Shown in pieces: positions 45,133 to 52,648 of a stretch of 64,000 nt of DNA. Origin of the DNA: Planctomycetota bacterium (GTDB lineage Bacteria > Planctomycetota > UBA1135); assembly GCA_021776795.1 (NCBI GenBank), contig JAJFFC010000015.1:124001-188000 (forward strand), read 5' to 3'. The notes under the pieces were generated by a model. The model saw nothing but the letters and a program-made list of their open reading frames with translations, had not been told where the DNA came from and did no database searches. Within the stretch, counting starts at the first letter, position 1, and each line of letters starts with the position of its first letter. A program made the position numbers and the translations under genes.

Positions 45133-45148
45133 CCCCGGTTTAGTGCGT

Positions 45149-45175
45149 GGGCCGCAAGCTTATTTCTTGCGGTCC
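45149..45175. terminator. Hairpin between convergent genes
   Basis: A 10-bp stem (GGGCCGCAAG, 45149-45158, with CTTGCGGTCC, 45166-45175, one G-U pair) encloses a 7-base loop CTTATTT. It lies just after the coiled-coil gene and over the last codons and stop of the opposite DUF1579-like gene. A bidirectional terminator is likely; a clear T-run is missing. Confidence 0.5.
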
Positions 45176-45696
45176 ATGTGGATCCACATGACTTCAGTTT
45201 CTGGCCCCGCTGGGTCGAGCATGACCATGGTGTAACTGAAGTGGTCGCCATCTAAATGGGTGATGTGGCGAAAGTCCAACATGGTTTCGGGGTCTTCGAA
45301 GGATGGACCACGGCTCTCGGTGGTCAGCGTGTTCGAGGCCGGGTCCCAGCTGCCGACCATTTTCATGGCCTCTTCGCTCATGCTGTCGGTCCAGGTTTCA
45401 TGGACCTTGCCACTGGCTTCGTCCCAGGAGCTGACGGCGTGTCCGGTAAAGCTGCCGGCAAAGTTGGATTGGAAATCCCAAACGACGGTGTCGCCGTCCT
45501 GCTTTACTTCATAGGTCGCGGTGAAGGGCTCCTCATTGCCCATTACTTCTTGCGTGCCTTCCCAGCTGCCGACAAAGGGCTTCATGAAATCGAGGCCGGA
45601 AGTTTCTGCAGCTTTTTCCTCGCCGCTGCAGGATAGAGCCAGGAAGGAAACCGCCACCAGGGGGCATAGGAGCTTGGCTGTCAGGGAGTTACGCAT
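45160..45696 (-). CDS. DUF1579-like lipoprotein
   Basis: A 178-residue protein. The signal ends at LALSC (lipobox). The mature domain starts FMKPFVGSWEGTQEVMGNEEPFTATYEVKQDG and continues GHAVSSWDEASGKVHETWTDSM, GSWDPASNTLTTESRGPSF, DFRHITHLDGDHFSYTMVML. The order matches DUF1579-type lipocalin-like proteins, which have no assigned activity. Divergent from the next lipoprotein gene, with 149 bases between. Confidence 0.75.
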   Translation of the reverse strand: MRNSLTAKLLCPLVAVSFLALSCSGEEKAAETSGLDFMKPFVGSWEGTQEVMGNEEPFTATYEVKQDGDTVVWDFQSNFAGSFTGHAVSSWDEASGKVHETWTDSMSEEAMKMVGSWDPASNTLTTESRGPSFEDPETMLDFRHITHLDGDHFSYTMVMLDPAGPETEVMWIHMDRKK

Positions 45697-45799
45697 GACA
45701 ACCAGATTAACGACGCGGGCGAAATGTGGTGGTCTGGTAGCACTGGAATGGGATTCGCGGTTGGCTCAACGATGTGTTTCCTGCCTCTATTGCCCATTG

Positions 45800-45818
45800 T
45801 GTAGGATGAAAACCTACA
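45800..45818 (+). other. Small hairpin in the leader of the next lipoprotein gene
   Basis: TGTAGG (45800-45805) pairs with CCTACA (45813-45818) across a 7-base loop, 28 bases before ATG 45846. It might be a translational control or an operator; function is not known. Confidence 0.3.
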
Positions 45819-45845
45819 GGTTTAGCTGAGAAGCTTTCCATACTG

Positions 45846-46733
45846 ATGCCTTTCTTCCCCAAAGCCCTCCATCGGCCTTTTCCCCGGGCATTGTTATTTC
45901 TTATGTGCGGGTGTGCTCTTCCGGTGGAAGATCGCCAACTGGTTATCGTCAGCTCTGATGCCGAGCCAGTGCTAGAAGCGGATTGTTGGATCTTGGATCG
46001 CAAGAGCTTTGACAGGAGCATTTATTTGGATTACCGAAACATAGTTCGAAACGATGGCCAGAAGGTAGGCACGGACATGGCTTCACTCAATCTGGGCGAT
46101 TTTTTTTATGCACGCTGGGGGGATGAAGAGAGATGCGTGGAAGTGACAGAAGACTTTTTGGACCAGGGCGTGCTTCAGTTGGAACACGTTGCCTTTACTC
46201 AGGTGTTATTAACCACAGACTCCGGAGAGCCAATACCAGGGATTTCCCTCATGCTTTGGGCTGGCACGGAGACGAAGTCCAAGATCTTCACTACGGTAAC
46301 CAACGCTGCGGGCGTGGGTGTGATTAGATGGCACTCGGTGGAATCCAAGTTGTTGTCACCAAGTTGGACCTATATGGTTCCCCGTTTATTGGATGGGAAG
46401 GAGGCTTTGCGAGAAGTTCCTCCGGGCTCCATTGAGGGTGACCAGGTGAACATCACCATGCCGGCATTAAGGCATTTCCAATTTGACGTGAAGTGGTTGA
46501 AGCCGGATCCAGAGCCGTATTCTGAGTGGGTAATTGGGGATGAAAATAGGGTGAGTTCCTTCGACATTACCTATCCCTACCCTCGCTACTGGATCACCTT
46601 GCCGGCGGAGGGAACCAGTCAGTTATGGTTGGGCCGGAAGGGCGACCAAGAACATTTAATGGAGGTCTTGGTGTTGCCTGAGCAGAAAATGACCGGAGCT
46701 CTGGTGGTGGAAATCCCGAGCGCGATTCCATGA
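45846..46733 (+). CDS. Lipoprotein of unknown function
   Basis: A 295-residue protein. The signal MPFFPKALHRPFPRALLFLMC ends in a Cys-containing FLMCGC box. The mature part, rich in D, E and W, has VLLTTDSGEPIPGISLMLWAGTETKSKIFTTVTNAAGVGVIRWHSV, reminiscent of carboxypeptidase-regulatory-like modules, and then an unrecognised C-terminus. The DNA is more AT-rich than the adjoining genes. It has no operon partner. Confidence 0.6.
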   Translation: MPFFPKALHRPFPRALLFLMCGCALPVEDRQLVIVSSDAEPVLEADCWILDRKSFDRSIYLDYRNIVRNDGQKVGTDMASLNLGDFFYARWGDEERCVEVTEDFLDQGVLQLEHVAFTQVLLTTDSGEPIPGISLMLWAGTETKSKIFTTVTNAAGVGVIRWHSVESKLLSPSWTYMVPRLLDGKEALREVPPGSIEGDQVNITMPALRHFQFDVKWLKPDPEPYSEWVIGDENRVSSFDITYPYPRYWITLPAEGTSQLWLGRKGDQEHLMEVLVLPEQKMTGALVVEIPSAIP

Positions 46734-46775
46734 GGTCTTATCCCTCAGATTTGCAAAGCTCTGGCCCTAGTTGAT

Positions 46776-47153
46776 TTAGCTGCGGCGCAGGGCGTCGGCT
46801 TCCATCTGGCGCTCTTCCGCGGCGCGATAGAGTTTGTGCATGACCGGGGTGAGCGTGCCAAAGACGGTGGTCAGAACGAAGCCCAGCAGCAGGAAGGTGA
46901 AGTAGACGGTGAAGGGCTGGCTCAGGACCACGGCAATGATGCCGGTGAGTAGGAGCAACACGCCGAGGACGGCGAAGGCCAGCATCAGCGGCAGCACCAC
47001 ATTCTTGCCCTTTCCTCTGGGGACAAGAACGCCACAAAGCCCCCCCAGGAGGCCGCCCAAAACGCCGATGCCCGAGCCGGCGTAGGCGCCTAGGTTGTTG
47101 CCGAACTCTGGAGAGAACCAAGGTTCTGGGTCTTGCATTAGGAATTCCATCAT
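46776..47153 (-). CDS. Small membrane protein
   Basis: A 125-residue protein with a glycine-rich hydrophobic helix (GSGIGVLGGLLGGLCGVLV) and two further helices (LMLAFAVLGVLLLLTGIIAVVL; VYFTFLLLGFVLTTVFGTLTPV), ending in a charged C-terminus (YRAAEERQMEADALRRS). It lies 12 bases after the DUF2089-like HTH gene and is probably controlled with it. Function is unknown. Confidence 0.7.
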   Translation of the reverse strand: MMEFLMQDPEPWFSPEFGNNLGAYAGSGIGVLGGLLGGLCGVLVPRGKGKNVVLPLMLAFAVLGVLLLLTGIIAVVLSQPFTVYFTFLLLGFVLTTVFGTLTPVMHKLYRAAEERQMEADALRRS

Positions 47154-47165
47154 GGTGTTTTCGCG

Positions 47166-47507
47166 TTAGGAGTTATTGGGGGGATTGGCCTCGGCAAGGA
47201 GCCGCCGATGCTGCGCCAGAAGCTGTTTCGCCGCTGGGGCGGTGAGTTGGCCCTGTTCGACCAGGCTGGCGAGCTCGACCGCCATGGGGTCGGGCTGCTC
47301 GCCAGATTCGAGGGCTTCGAGGCGCGCAATCAGGCGGTCGAGGCGCGCACGGATGGTCGGATAGCTGACGCCATGCTCCTTGGCGAGCTGCTTAAGCGAG
47401 CCGGAGCAGCGCGCAAAGTCCAGGAGCAGGTCCTGATCGGCCGCAGCCAAGGCGCAAAACACCCGCTCTGATGGGCGGGAGGGTTGCGGGCTAGGGGAAT
47501 CAGTCAT
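47166..47507 (-). CDS. DUF2089-like HTH protein
   Basis: A 113-residue protein. The segment LLLDFARCSGSLKQLAKEHGVSYPTIRARLDRLIARLEAL is a helix-turn-helix of the DUF2089 type (GSLKEVAxxLGVSYPTVRxRLD pattern). The C-terminal half is a helical tail (ELASLVEQGQLTAPAAKQLLAQHR) like SHOCT-type segments. The zinc-ribbon N-terminus of longer DUF2089 members is missing. Presumably a regulator of the adjacent membrane protein. Confidence 0.78.
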   Translation of the reverse strand: MTDSPSPQPSRPSERVFCALAAADQDLLLDFARCSGSLKQLAKEHGVSYPTIRARLDRLIARLEALESGEQPDPMAVELASLVEQGQLTAPAAKQLLAQHRRLLAEANPPNNS

Positions 47508-47547
47508 CGTCCCAGCCTACGGGGCGAACCTCAATAAAGTGGAAAAG

Positions 47548-49659
47548 CTAGCCCTGAGTCGCTCGCAAAGCAAGCGCGGCCATGGCGGTGGCATGAACCG
47601 TGGCGCCTGGCAGGCTCCAGGCATCGATTGCCGGGAAGGAGCCTGCCTCTTTGCCGCTTTGGCTTTGCAGGGGCAGCAAGGCTTCCGCCAGGCTGTTGTT
47701 CCAGCTTTCTTGCGCCACGCCGCCAACGTGATTCATGGCGAGGGAGCCGTAACACCAGTAGTAGTAATCCACGCTGGCATGAGACTCCGACACCGATGGT
47801 GGCTTGGCGGAAAGCAGGCCGACGCCACGCATCAATCTTGGAGTGCCTGGCAAGTTGTCGCCCAGATCCGCAAGGGTGACGATGGTCAAAGCGGTGCCGA
47901 GTTCGGTGAAGGACGTCGGGTGACTCTCTTTCTTTTCGATCAGGCGCACGTCTCCCTCGAGGCTGGTGTCAAAAGAAGTTCGCCCGGTCTCTTTGTCGGT
48001 GAAGGACTGAAGCGCACTCCGCCCACCATAAAAAGTGTCCCTTGGAATCTCGAAGCCCAGCCTTTTCGCGAGATGAAGGGAGCGCAAAGCAAAGCAGGTG
48101 TAGTAACTTGCCTGGTCTCCGTTGGGAGTGAACTCATAGCCCCATCCGCCGTAAGGATTGCGCGCTTCAATCAGGGCATTGATCGCAAGTTGCGCCGTGG
48201 CTTTCCAAGTGTCGTTGGACGCATTGCGATGGCCACGCAGCCATGCTTCTAGAGCAATCGAATGGCTGGCCAAAGCGCGCCAATTAGACTTCTCTTGGTA
48301 AAAGGCGAGGGGGTTTTCCAGGGGAGTTTTGAGGAAAGCCAGTCCTTTGCTTGTGGCCTGATCGACGCGTTTTTGCGGAACCAGTACCGGGTCGCTTTGC
48401 TCAAGTGCCATCAGCACTAGGCCAGTGATGCCGACAGCATTGAACTCGCCAGTCGCTTTCTCCAAGCCGGGGCCGGCAGGCCAATGTCCATCGGGGCGTT
48501 GTTGCCCCAGCAACCAAACTTGCGCTTGGGAAAGCGGTGTTGGGGTTGCTGCGTTGTCGTGTTGCGGCCGGAGCGTGATGGCGCTGAAGAGCGTCGCCAC
48601 CGATAAGAGCAAAGCCGCCACAGGGGTCATCCCCGCTTGAGGAGAGCGCTTGCCATCCATCAATCTTTGAATGCGTAGTTTCATGGTTTTCTTCTCGCTG
48701 AAGAGATGTTGGAAAGTGATTCTTGATTTCTTGGGGGGAAGAGCGCGGCTTGCGACTTGCACCAAAGTGCGCGCACAGGCTTCCCCACGGGTTTGCGTAC
48801 GCGCCATCGCGCTTTCATCGCAGGCGCATTCGCGAATGCGCTCCAAGCGAACTCCATGCCACCACATCAGTGGATGGAAGAACCAAAGGATTTGCAGCAC
48901 GCGTTGGAAGAAGGAAACTCCCAAGTCAAGGCGCTTGTGGTGGGCCAACTCATGGCCAAGGATCCAAGTCAGTTGCTCGTCGCTAAGGTCTGCGAGAAAT
49001 CCGCTGGGCATGAGAATGCGTCGGCGAAATAAACCCCAAGCGGCAGGGCTCGCTAGTTGTTCACATTGAAGCACGGGAATATTCTGCGGAGCGTCCAGGC
49101 GCGCCAAGGCGTTTTGAATGCGGCGTTCTTCCGCTGCCGGAAATGGATTCGCGGCTTGCACCTGTTTCCATCCGCGAAGTTGCTCACGGAAAAAGACAAA
49201 GAGGAAGGTGCTAACAAGAAGCAGCCAAGACAAGAATGCCCAGGTCACCCAGGTGAAGGGAGTTTGTGCTGGGGCGACGTTTTCCGGTCCATGATTTAAG
49301 GACGATGGAGGGGAGGCTAGGTTTCCTTCCTGGGGCAGCGCCGACGGCAATCGCGTTGCGGCAGCAGGCAAGACTTCGACGGTTTCGACAAAAGTGACCT
49401 CTGCCGGACTAGCCGCAAGCATCGGTGCCCAGGCGCTGGGAAGGGGAACGTTGAGTTCGGCCGACCACAAGGAAGACAAGGTGAGCGGTACCAAAGGCAG
49501 CAGGAATAGCGCGTGCCCAACATGTGCCGAGCAGCGTTTGCGCAGGACTTGCCACAGCAGGGAAACGACGGCGAGCCAAATGGCGGACTGCCAGGCAGCT
49601 TGCACCATGGCAGCGCCCCAAGCGTCAGCGATCAGCGGCAACTGGGCGAGGAAACTCAA
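47548..49659 (-). CDS. BlaR1-like M56 peptidase fused to a terpene-cyclase-like toroid domain
   Basis: A 703-residue protein. The N-terminal M56 metalloprotease region has several membrane helices (residues about 20-65, 135-158, 240-265, 343-362), the zinc motif HELAH (236-240) and Glu277 in ECACDE. A further helix is followed, from about residue 375, by a predicted alpha/alpha toroid like squalene/prenyltransferase repeats: WLLGQQRPDGHWPAGP, GLVLMALEQSD, IALEAWLRG, NPYGGWGYEFTPNGDQASYYTCFALRSL. In BlaR1 the C-terminal sensor is penicillin-binding; here another ligand-binding toroid takes its place. ATGA overlap with the BlaI-like gene at 49656-49659 suggests a signal that triggers repressor cleavage. 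Confidence 0.88.
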   Translation of the reverse strand: MSFLAQLPLIADAWGAAMVQAAWQSAIWLAVVSLLWQVLRKRCSAHVGHALFLLPLVPLTLSSLWSAELNVPLPSAWAPMLAASPAEVTFVETVEVLPAAATRLPSALPQEGNLASPPSSLNHGPENVAPAQTPFTWVTWAFLSWLLLVSTFLFVFFREQLRGWKQVQAANPFPAAEERRIQNALARLDAPQNIPVLQCEQLASPAAWGLFRRRILMPSGFLADLSDEQLTWILGHELAHHKRLDLGVSFFQRVLQILWFFHPLMWWHGVRLERIRECACDESAMARTQTRGEACARTLVQVASRALPPKKSRITFQHLFSEKKTMKLRIQRLMDGKRSPQAGMTPVAALLLSVATLFSAITLRPQHDNAATPTPLSQAQVWLLGQQRPDGHWPAGPGLEKATGEFNAVGITGLVLMALEQSDPVLVPQKRVDQATSKGLAFLKTPLENPLAFYQEKSNWRALASHSIALEAWLRGHRNASNDTWKATAQLAINALIEARNPYGGWGYEFTPNGDQASYYTCFALRSLHLAKRLGFEIPRDTFYGGRSALQSFTDKETGRTSFDTSLEGDVRLIEKKESHPTSFTELGTALTIVTLADLGDNLPGTPRLMRGVGLLSAKPPSVSESHASVDYYYWCYGSLAMNHVGGVAQESWNNSLAEALLPLQSQSGKEAGSFPAIDAWSLPGATVHATAMAALALRATQG

Positions 49660-50048
49660 GACTCGCCCTCCTTGGACATGGTTTCGATCATGGCCTTCAA
49701 CTCATCGAGGTCCTTCTGGCTTAGTTCACTACTCTCGACCAAATGCGCGAGCAGCGGGCCGATGGTCTTGCGGCTGGCGCGCTGGAGGAGTGAGTCGCCG
49801 GAGCGCTTAAGGACTCCCATGGGGGAGCCGGCGCCGGTGTAGAGAAAGCTGTTGCCGACTTTGCGGGTTTGCAGGTGGCCCTTTTCGACCAGGCGGCGCA
49901 GCAACGTCTTCACCGTGCTGTCGGACCAATCGACCTGCGTTTTCAGCGCGTCGATGACTTCTCGTGCCGCGTAGGGCCCTTCTTCCCAAACTAAGGAGAG
50001 AACTCGCCACTCGGCGGGACTGGGATCGTTGCTTTTCTTGTCGTTCAT
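49656..50048 (-). CDS. BlaI/MecI/CopY-family repressor
   Basis: A 130-residue repressor. The winged helix PSPAEWRVLSLVWEEGPYAAREVIDALKTQVDWSDSTVKTLLRRLVEKGHLQTRKVGNSFLYT matches the BlaI/MecI family. The C-terminal dimerisation helices LLAHLVESSELSQKDLDELKAMIETM follow. It is coupled to the M56 protease, which would cleave it when a signal arrives. Two GTAGAC-containing inverted repeats lie upstream and may be its operators. Confidence 0.92.
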   Translation of the reverse strand: MNDKKSNDPSPAEWRVLSLVWEEGPYAAREVIDALKTQVDWSDSTVKTLLRRLVEKGHLQTRKVGNSFLYTGAGSPMGVLKRSGDSLLQRASRKTIGPLLAHLVESSELSQKDLDELKAMIETMSKEGES

Positions 50049-50074
50049 GAGGTCGGCGGCCCTGCGGCTCTTCT

Positions 50075-50110
50075 GTTTACGAATGTAGACGAAAGACTAT
50101 ATGCGTAGAC
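50075..50110. promoter_or_regulatory. Two candidate BlaI-type operators
   Basis: GTTTAC-N4-GTAGAC (50075-50090, one mismatch from a perfect inverted repeat) and GACTAT-N4-GTAGAC (50095-50110, two mismatches) are in tandem, 20 bp apart, 27-62 bases ahead of the BlaI-like start. The TACn4GTA core of the first copy fits BlaI/MecI operators (TACAnnTGTA type). Autorepression of the blaI-M56 operon is therefore likely. Confidence 0.5.
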
Positions 50111-50151
50111 GGTCAAGTCGTCACGAAAATTCTCGGCCAGATGCCCAAAAG

Positions 50152-50187
50152 CAAAGGACTCGGCGCCAAATGGTACCGAGTCCTTTG
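50152..50187. terminator. Strong 12-bp perfect hairpin in the divergent intergenic region
   Basis: CAAAGGACTCGG (50152-50163) pairs perfectly with CCGAGTCCTTTG (50176-50187) around a 12-base loop that contains CCAAATGG. It lies in the 263-base gap between the BlaI operon and the secreted-protein gene. No T-run follows on the plus strand; on the minus strand TTTG-CTTTTGGG follows. It could be a stray terminator, a leader element or a small RNA end. Confidence 0.45.
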
Positions 50188-50311
50188 AAAAACAAGGCTA
50201 TTTGCTAGTTTTTCTCAGAGTCGGGAAGCCCTTTTGAGCTGGGGCACCTGAGCGCTGAAGCAGACAGGCAACCAAAGGCGGTACTCCATAAGCACACAGT
50301 CCCGTGAATTA

Positions 50312-52648
50312 TTGCTGTTACCACGCGCCAGCTTTCTTGATATATTTGGTCATGACTATTTCTTTGAGTTCTATCCTTTCGCAGCTCGCAGCTCGCAGCT
50401 CGCCATAGCCATAGCCATAGCCATTAGCCTTACTGCGCTTCCCTTAAGCGCACAATGGACAGTCGACCGCAACATCCCTATTAGCGCGACGAACTTCCAT
50501 ACCATTACTCTGGCAGTTAATGCGGCAGCCGCTGGGGATACGATTACTTTCTTTGGCTCCACAAATGGGGCTGGGGCCCTTCCTTTCTCAGATGCACAGA
50601 CAGGAGAAATGTTTCCCATACTCCTGAAGCCTGGTTGCACTCTAACGACTGGAGGTTCGACCCCGGTGTACGTTTGGAATACCCAAAGCTCCGCCCCCAA
50701 TCTGATTGAGATTCAAGGAACGACCTCCTTGAGTTTGACCCGAGTCCTGGGGATTCATTTCCTCGGGGGCGCAAATGCCATTCTCGCCCAGTCGGATTCT
50801 TCTTCCGATCAAATCCGATTGCTCGTCCGGGATTGTCGCTTTGCCAAGAATCAATATGGAGTCTCCACCATCAAGGTGGTCGATGGCCATGCCGAGGCAA
50901 GCATCCGGAGCTGCACGATTGGCGATACTGTGCCAACCACCGGAGCAACTCCGCCCTACCTCAATTCCCCGACGGCCGGATTGCGTTTTCGCGCCAGCGG
51001 AAACGCGACCATAGGCGTTGCCGGGGAAGTGATTGACCTCAGCACAAACGGGGCTTTTGCCTCCATGAATCCGCAACCCGCTCCCTGGAATGCAGATGAC
51101 CTCGGCAAACCAGCCGTGAGTAGGTTGGTGGAAGTGTATGCCTTCGATGATGACGGCCAAGTCCAATATCCATCGGCTCCATCCGGCAACTACACGCCAA
51201 GTCAAATCAATGAGATTTCCGTCGACGTACAGGGCGGAAACTGGGTTGGGGGAGATGTCTCTATCGACGGCGGTTGGGATGTCGGGCTCCTAGCTCAAGC
51301 CCGCGGCCAAGGCACCAATGGCATTGTTAACTTCGAATCCTTTACTTCTGGATATAGCATCACCATGGCAGGAACAACGGTTACGGGTTTTCGGGAAGAG
51401 GGGATTTATGCCGATGGCAGCTTAAATGGCCGAGGCTCCCTCACGCTTAGCGGGAATTGCGTGATTGAGGAAACGGACACACCCTCAGCCTCCTTTGACG
51501 ACCAACGCTTCAACGGAATCCACCTGTACACCCAAGAGGGCTATATGGGGCTAACCTGCTCTTCTAGCTCGTTCTTGCACAATCGTGGGAATGGCCTGTA
51601 TGCCAGTAGTGGCGGAGAATTCAATACCGCCGAAGACGATTTCCGGTTGGGCGCACCATATGGAATCTATCTAGAGGTGGCCAAGACCAAGTTTCACAAC
51701 AATGACTCCCATGGCATCTACTTGCGCAACCAGCCCGAAGTTCAAGCCCACGGCTGGCTAGGGGGAACGATCCACCAAGATCCAGGCAAGCAGTTTAATC
51801 AGGACACCGATTCGGGTAGTTTTCTAGAGCCAAATGGCCAGGGTTTAATTAACCGCTGCGGAATCAGTAACAACGGGAAAGCTGGAGTACGCATTTTGGC
51901 CTCCGGCGATTCTGGTTTAAATGGCGGAGGACCCGATAATAATCCAAGTGGAATCTCCATTCGGCTATCCAATTCGATTGTGTGGAATAACCCAGAGGGC
52001 GGATTCTCAGCGAACTGGATAAATGGTCCTCTTGGGGAAGAAGGGAACCGCAAGGGCTATTTTTTGGTTCCAGTGACACACAGCACGATGGTGGGCAACG
52101 GAAGTCCTACGACGGATTGGACGATAGAAATTGACGATCAGAATAGTTTCGTGGGCGCTGGTCGGTGTTATTACGAGCGCATTGACCCTGGACTCTCAGC
52201 CATTAAATATCGCACAAATCTTTGGAATAATATTCTTGTGCGCAATCCGAGCATTGGTAACGACTTTGATTTAGGACCTGTTTTGGATAACAGGTTTTCT
52301 CTTGGCCTTACTGTTGTTGACTTTAATACGAGCGCCTATCTTGATCATCAAATTGCCATTGCCGGGACTAGAGGAAAGGCCTTTTGGGGTATGAACAGAT
52401 ACACTAACTCGGCAGAGATGTCAGACCAGCTGGCCCCTTTTCTAGGTGCAGGGAGCTACTCGCTGAGCTCTTTCCTTCCGGGACAGTTTTTTCTTGATCC
52501 CAATAATCCTGTCATCACGATTAGCGATAACTCGCCAAAATACTTCAATGTTCTTTCTCCAGAATCTGCAGTAGACTTCAACTCTTTTGGTCGGCCTGGA
52601 GCGATCTCGGGCGATAATGACAAGGGCGCCGACGAGGACGAACTATGA
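50312..52648 (+). CDS. Secreted right-handed parallel beta-helix protein, signal region contains SSRs
   Basis: A 778-residue frame. The hydrophobic signal core LAIAIAIAISLTALPLSAQ is followed by a domain with many short beta-helix-like turns (for example GANAILAQSDSSSDQIRLLVRDCRFAKNQYGVSTIKVV and GNGLYASSGGEFNTAEDDF), and GISNNGKAGVRILASG-type repeats, as in pectate-lyase-like or choice-of-anchor proteins. The only in-frame start is TTG 50312, whose first 30 residues are not signal-like. ATG 50352, out of frame by one base, gives a natural signal if the heptamer repeat at 50380-50400 had one or four units. DNA is AT-richer than average. The stop overlaps the next ATG. Confidence 0.65.
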   Translation: MLLPRASFLDIFGHDYFFEFYPFAARSSQLAIAIAIAISLTALPLSAQWTVDRNIPISATNFHTITLAVNAAAAGDTITFFGSTNGAGALPFSDAQTGEMFPILLKPGCTLTTGGSTPVYVWNTQSSAPNLIEIQGTTSLSLTRVLGIHFLGGANAILAQSDSSSDQIRLLVRDCRFAKNQYGVSTIKVVDGHAEASIRSCTIGDTVPTTGATPPYLNSPTAGLRFRASGNATIGVAGEVIDLSTNGAFASMNPQPAPWNADDLGKPAVSRLVEVYAFDDDGQVQYPSAPSGNYTPSQINEISVDVQGGNWVGGDVSIDGGWDVGLLAQARGQGTNGIVNFESFTSGYSITMAGTTVTGFREEGIYADGSLNGRGSLTLSGNCVIEETDTPSASFDDQRFNGIHLYTQEGYMGLTCSSSSFLHNRGNGLYASSGGEFNTAEDDFRLGAPYGIYLEVAKTKFHNNDSHGIYLRNQPEVQAHGWLGGTIHQDPGKQFNQDTDSGSFLEPNGQGLINRCGISNNGKAGVRILASGDSGLNGGGPDNNPSGISIRLSNSIVWNNPEGGFSANWINGPLGEEGNRKGYFLVPVTHSTMVGNGSPTTDWTIEIDDQNSFVGAGRCYYERIDPGLSAIKYRTNLWNNILVRNPSIGNDFDLGPVLDNRFSLGLTVVDFNTSAYLDHQIAIAGTRGKAFWGMNRYTNSAEMSDQLAPFLGAGSYSLSSFLPGQFFLDPNNPVITISDNSPKYFNVLSPESAVDFNSFGRPGAISGDNDKGADEDEL
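50380..50421 (+). repeat. Tandem heptamer (CGCAGCT)x3 and hexamer (CATAGC)x3
   Basis: Three perfect units of CGCAGCT (50380-50400) and, four bases later, three of CATAGC (50404-50421) lie in the signal-peptide region. Changes in hexamer number keep the frame and only lengthen the IA repeat. Changes in heptamer number shift the frame, and therefore can switch which upstream start is read. The pattern is typical of slipped-strand simple-sequence contingency loci. Confidence 0.8.
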
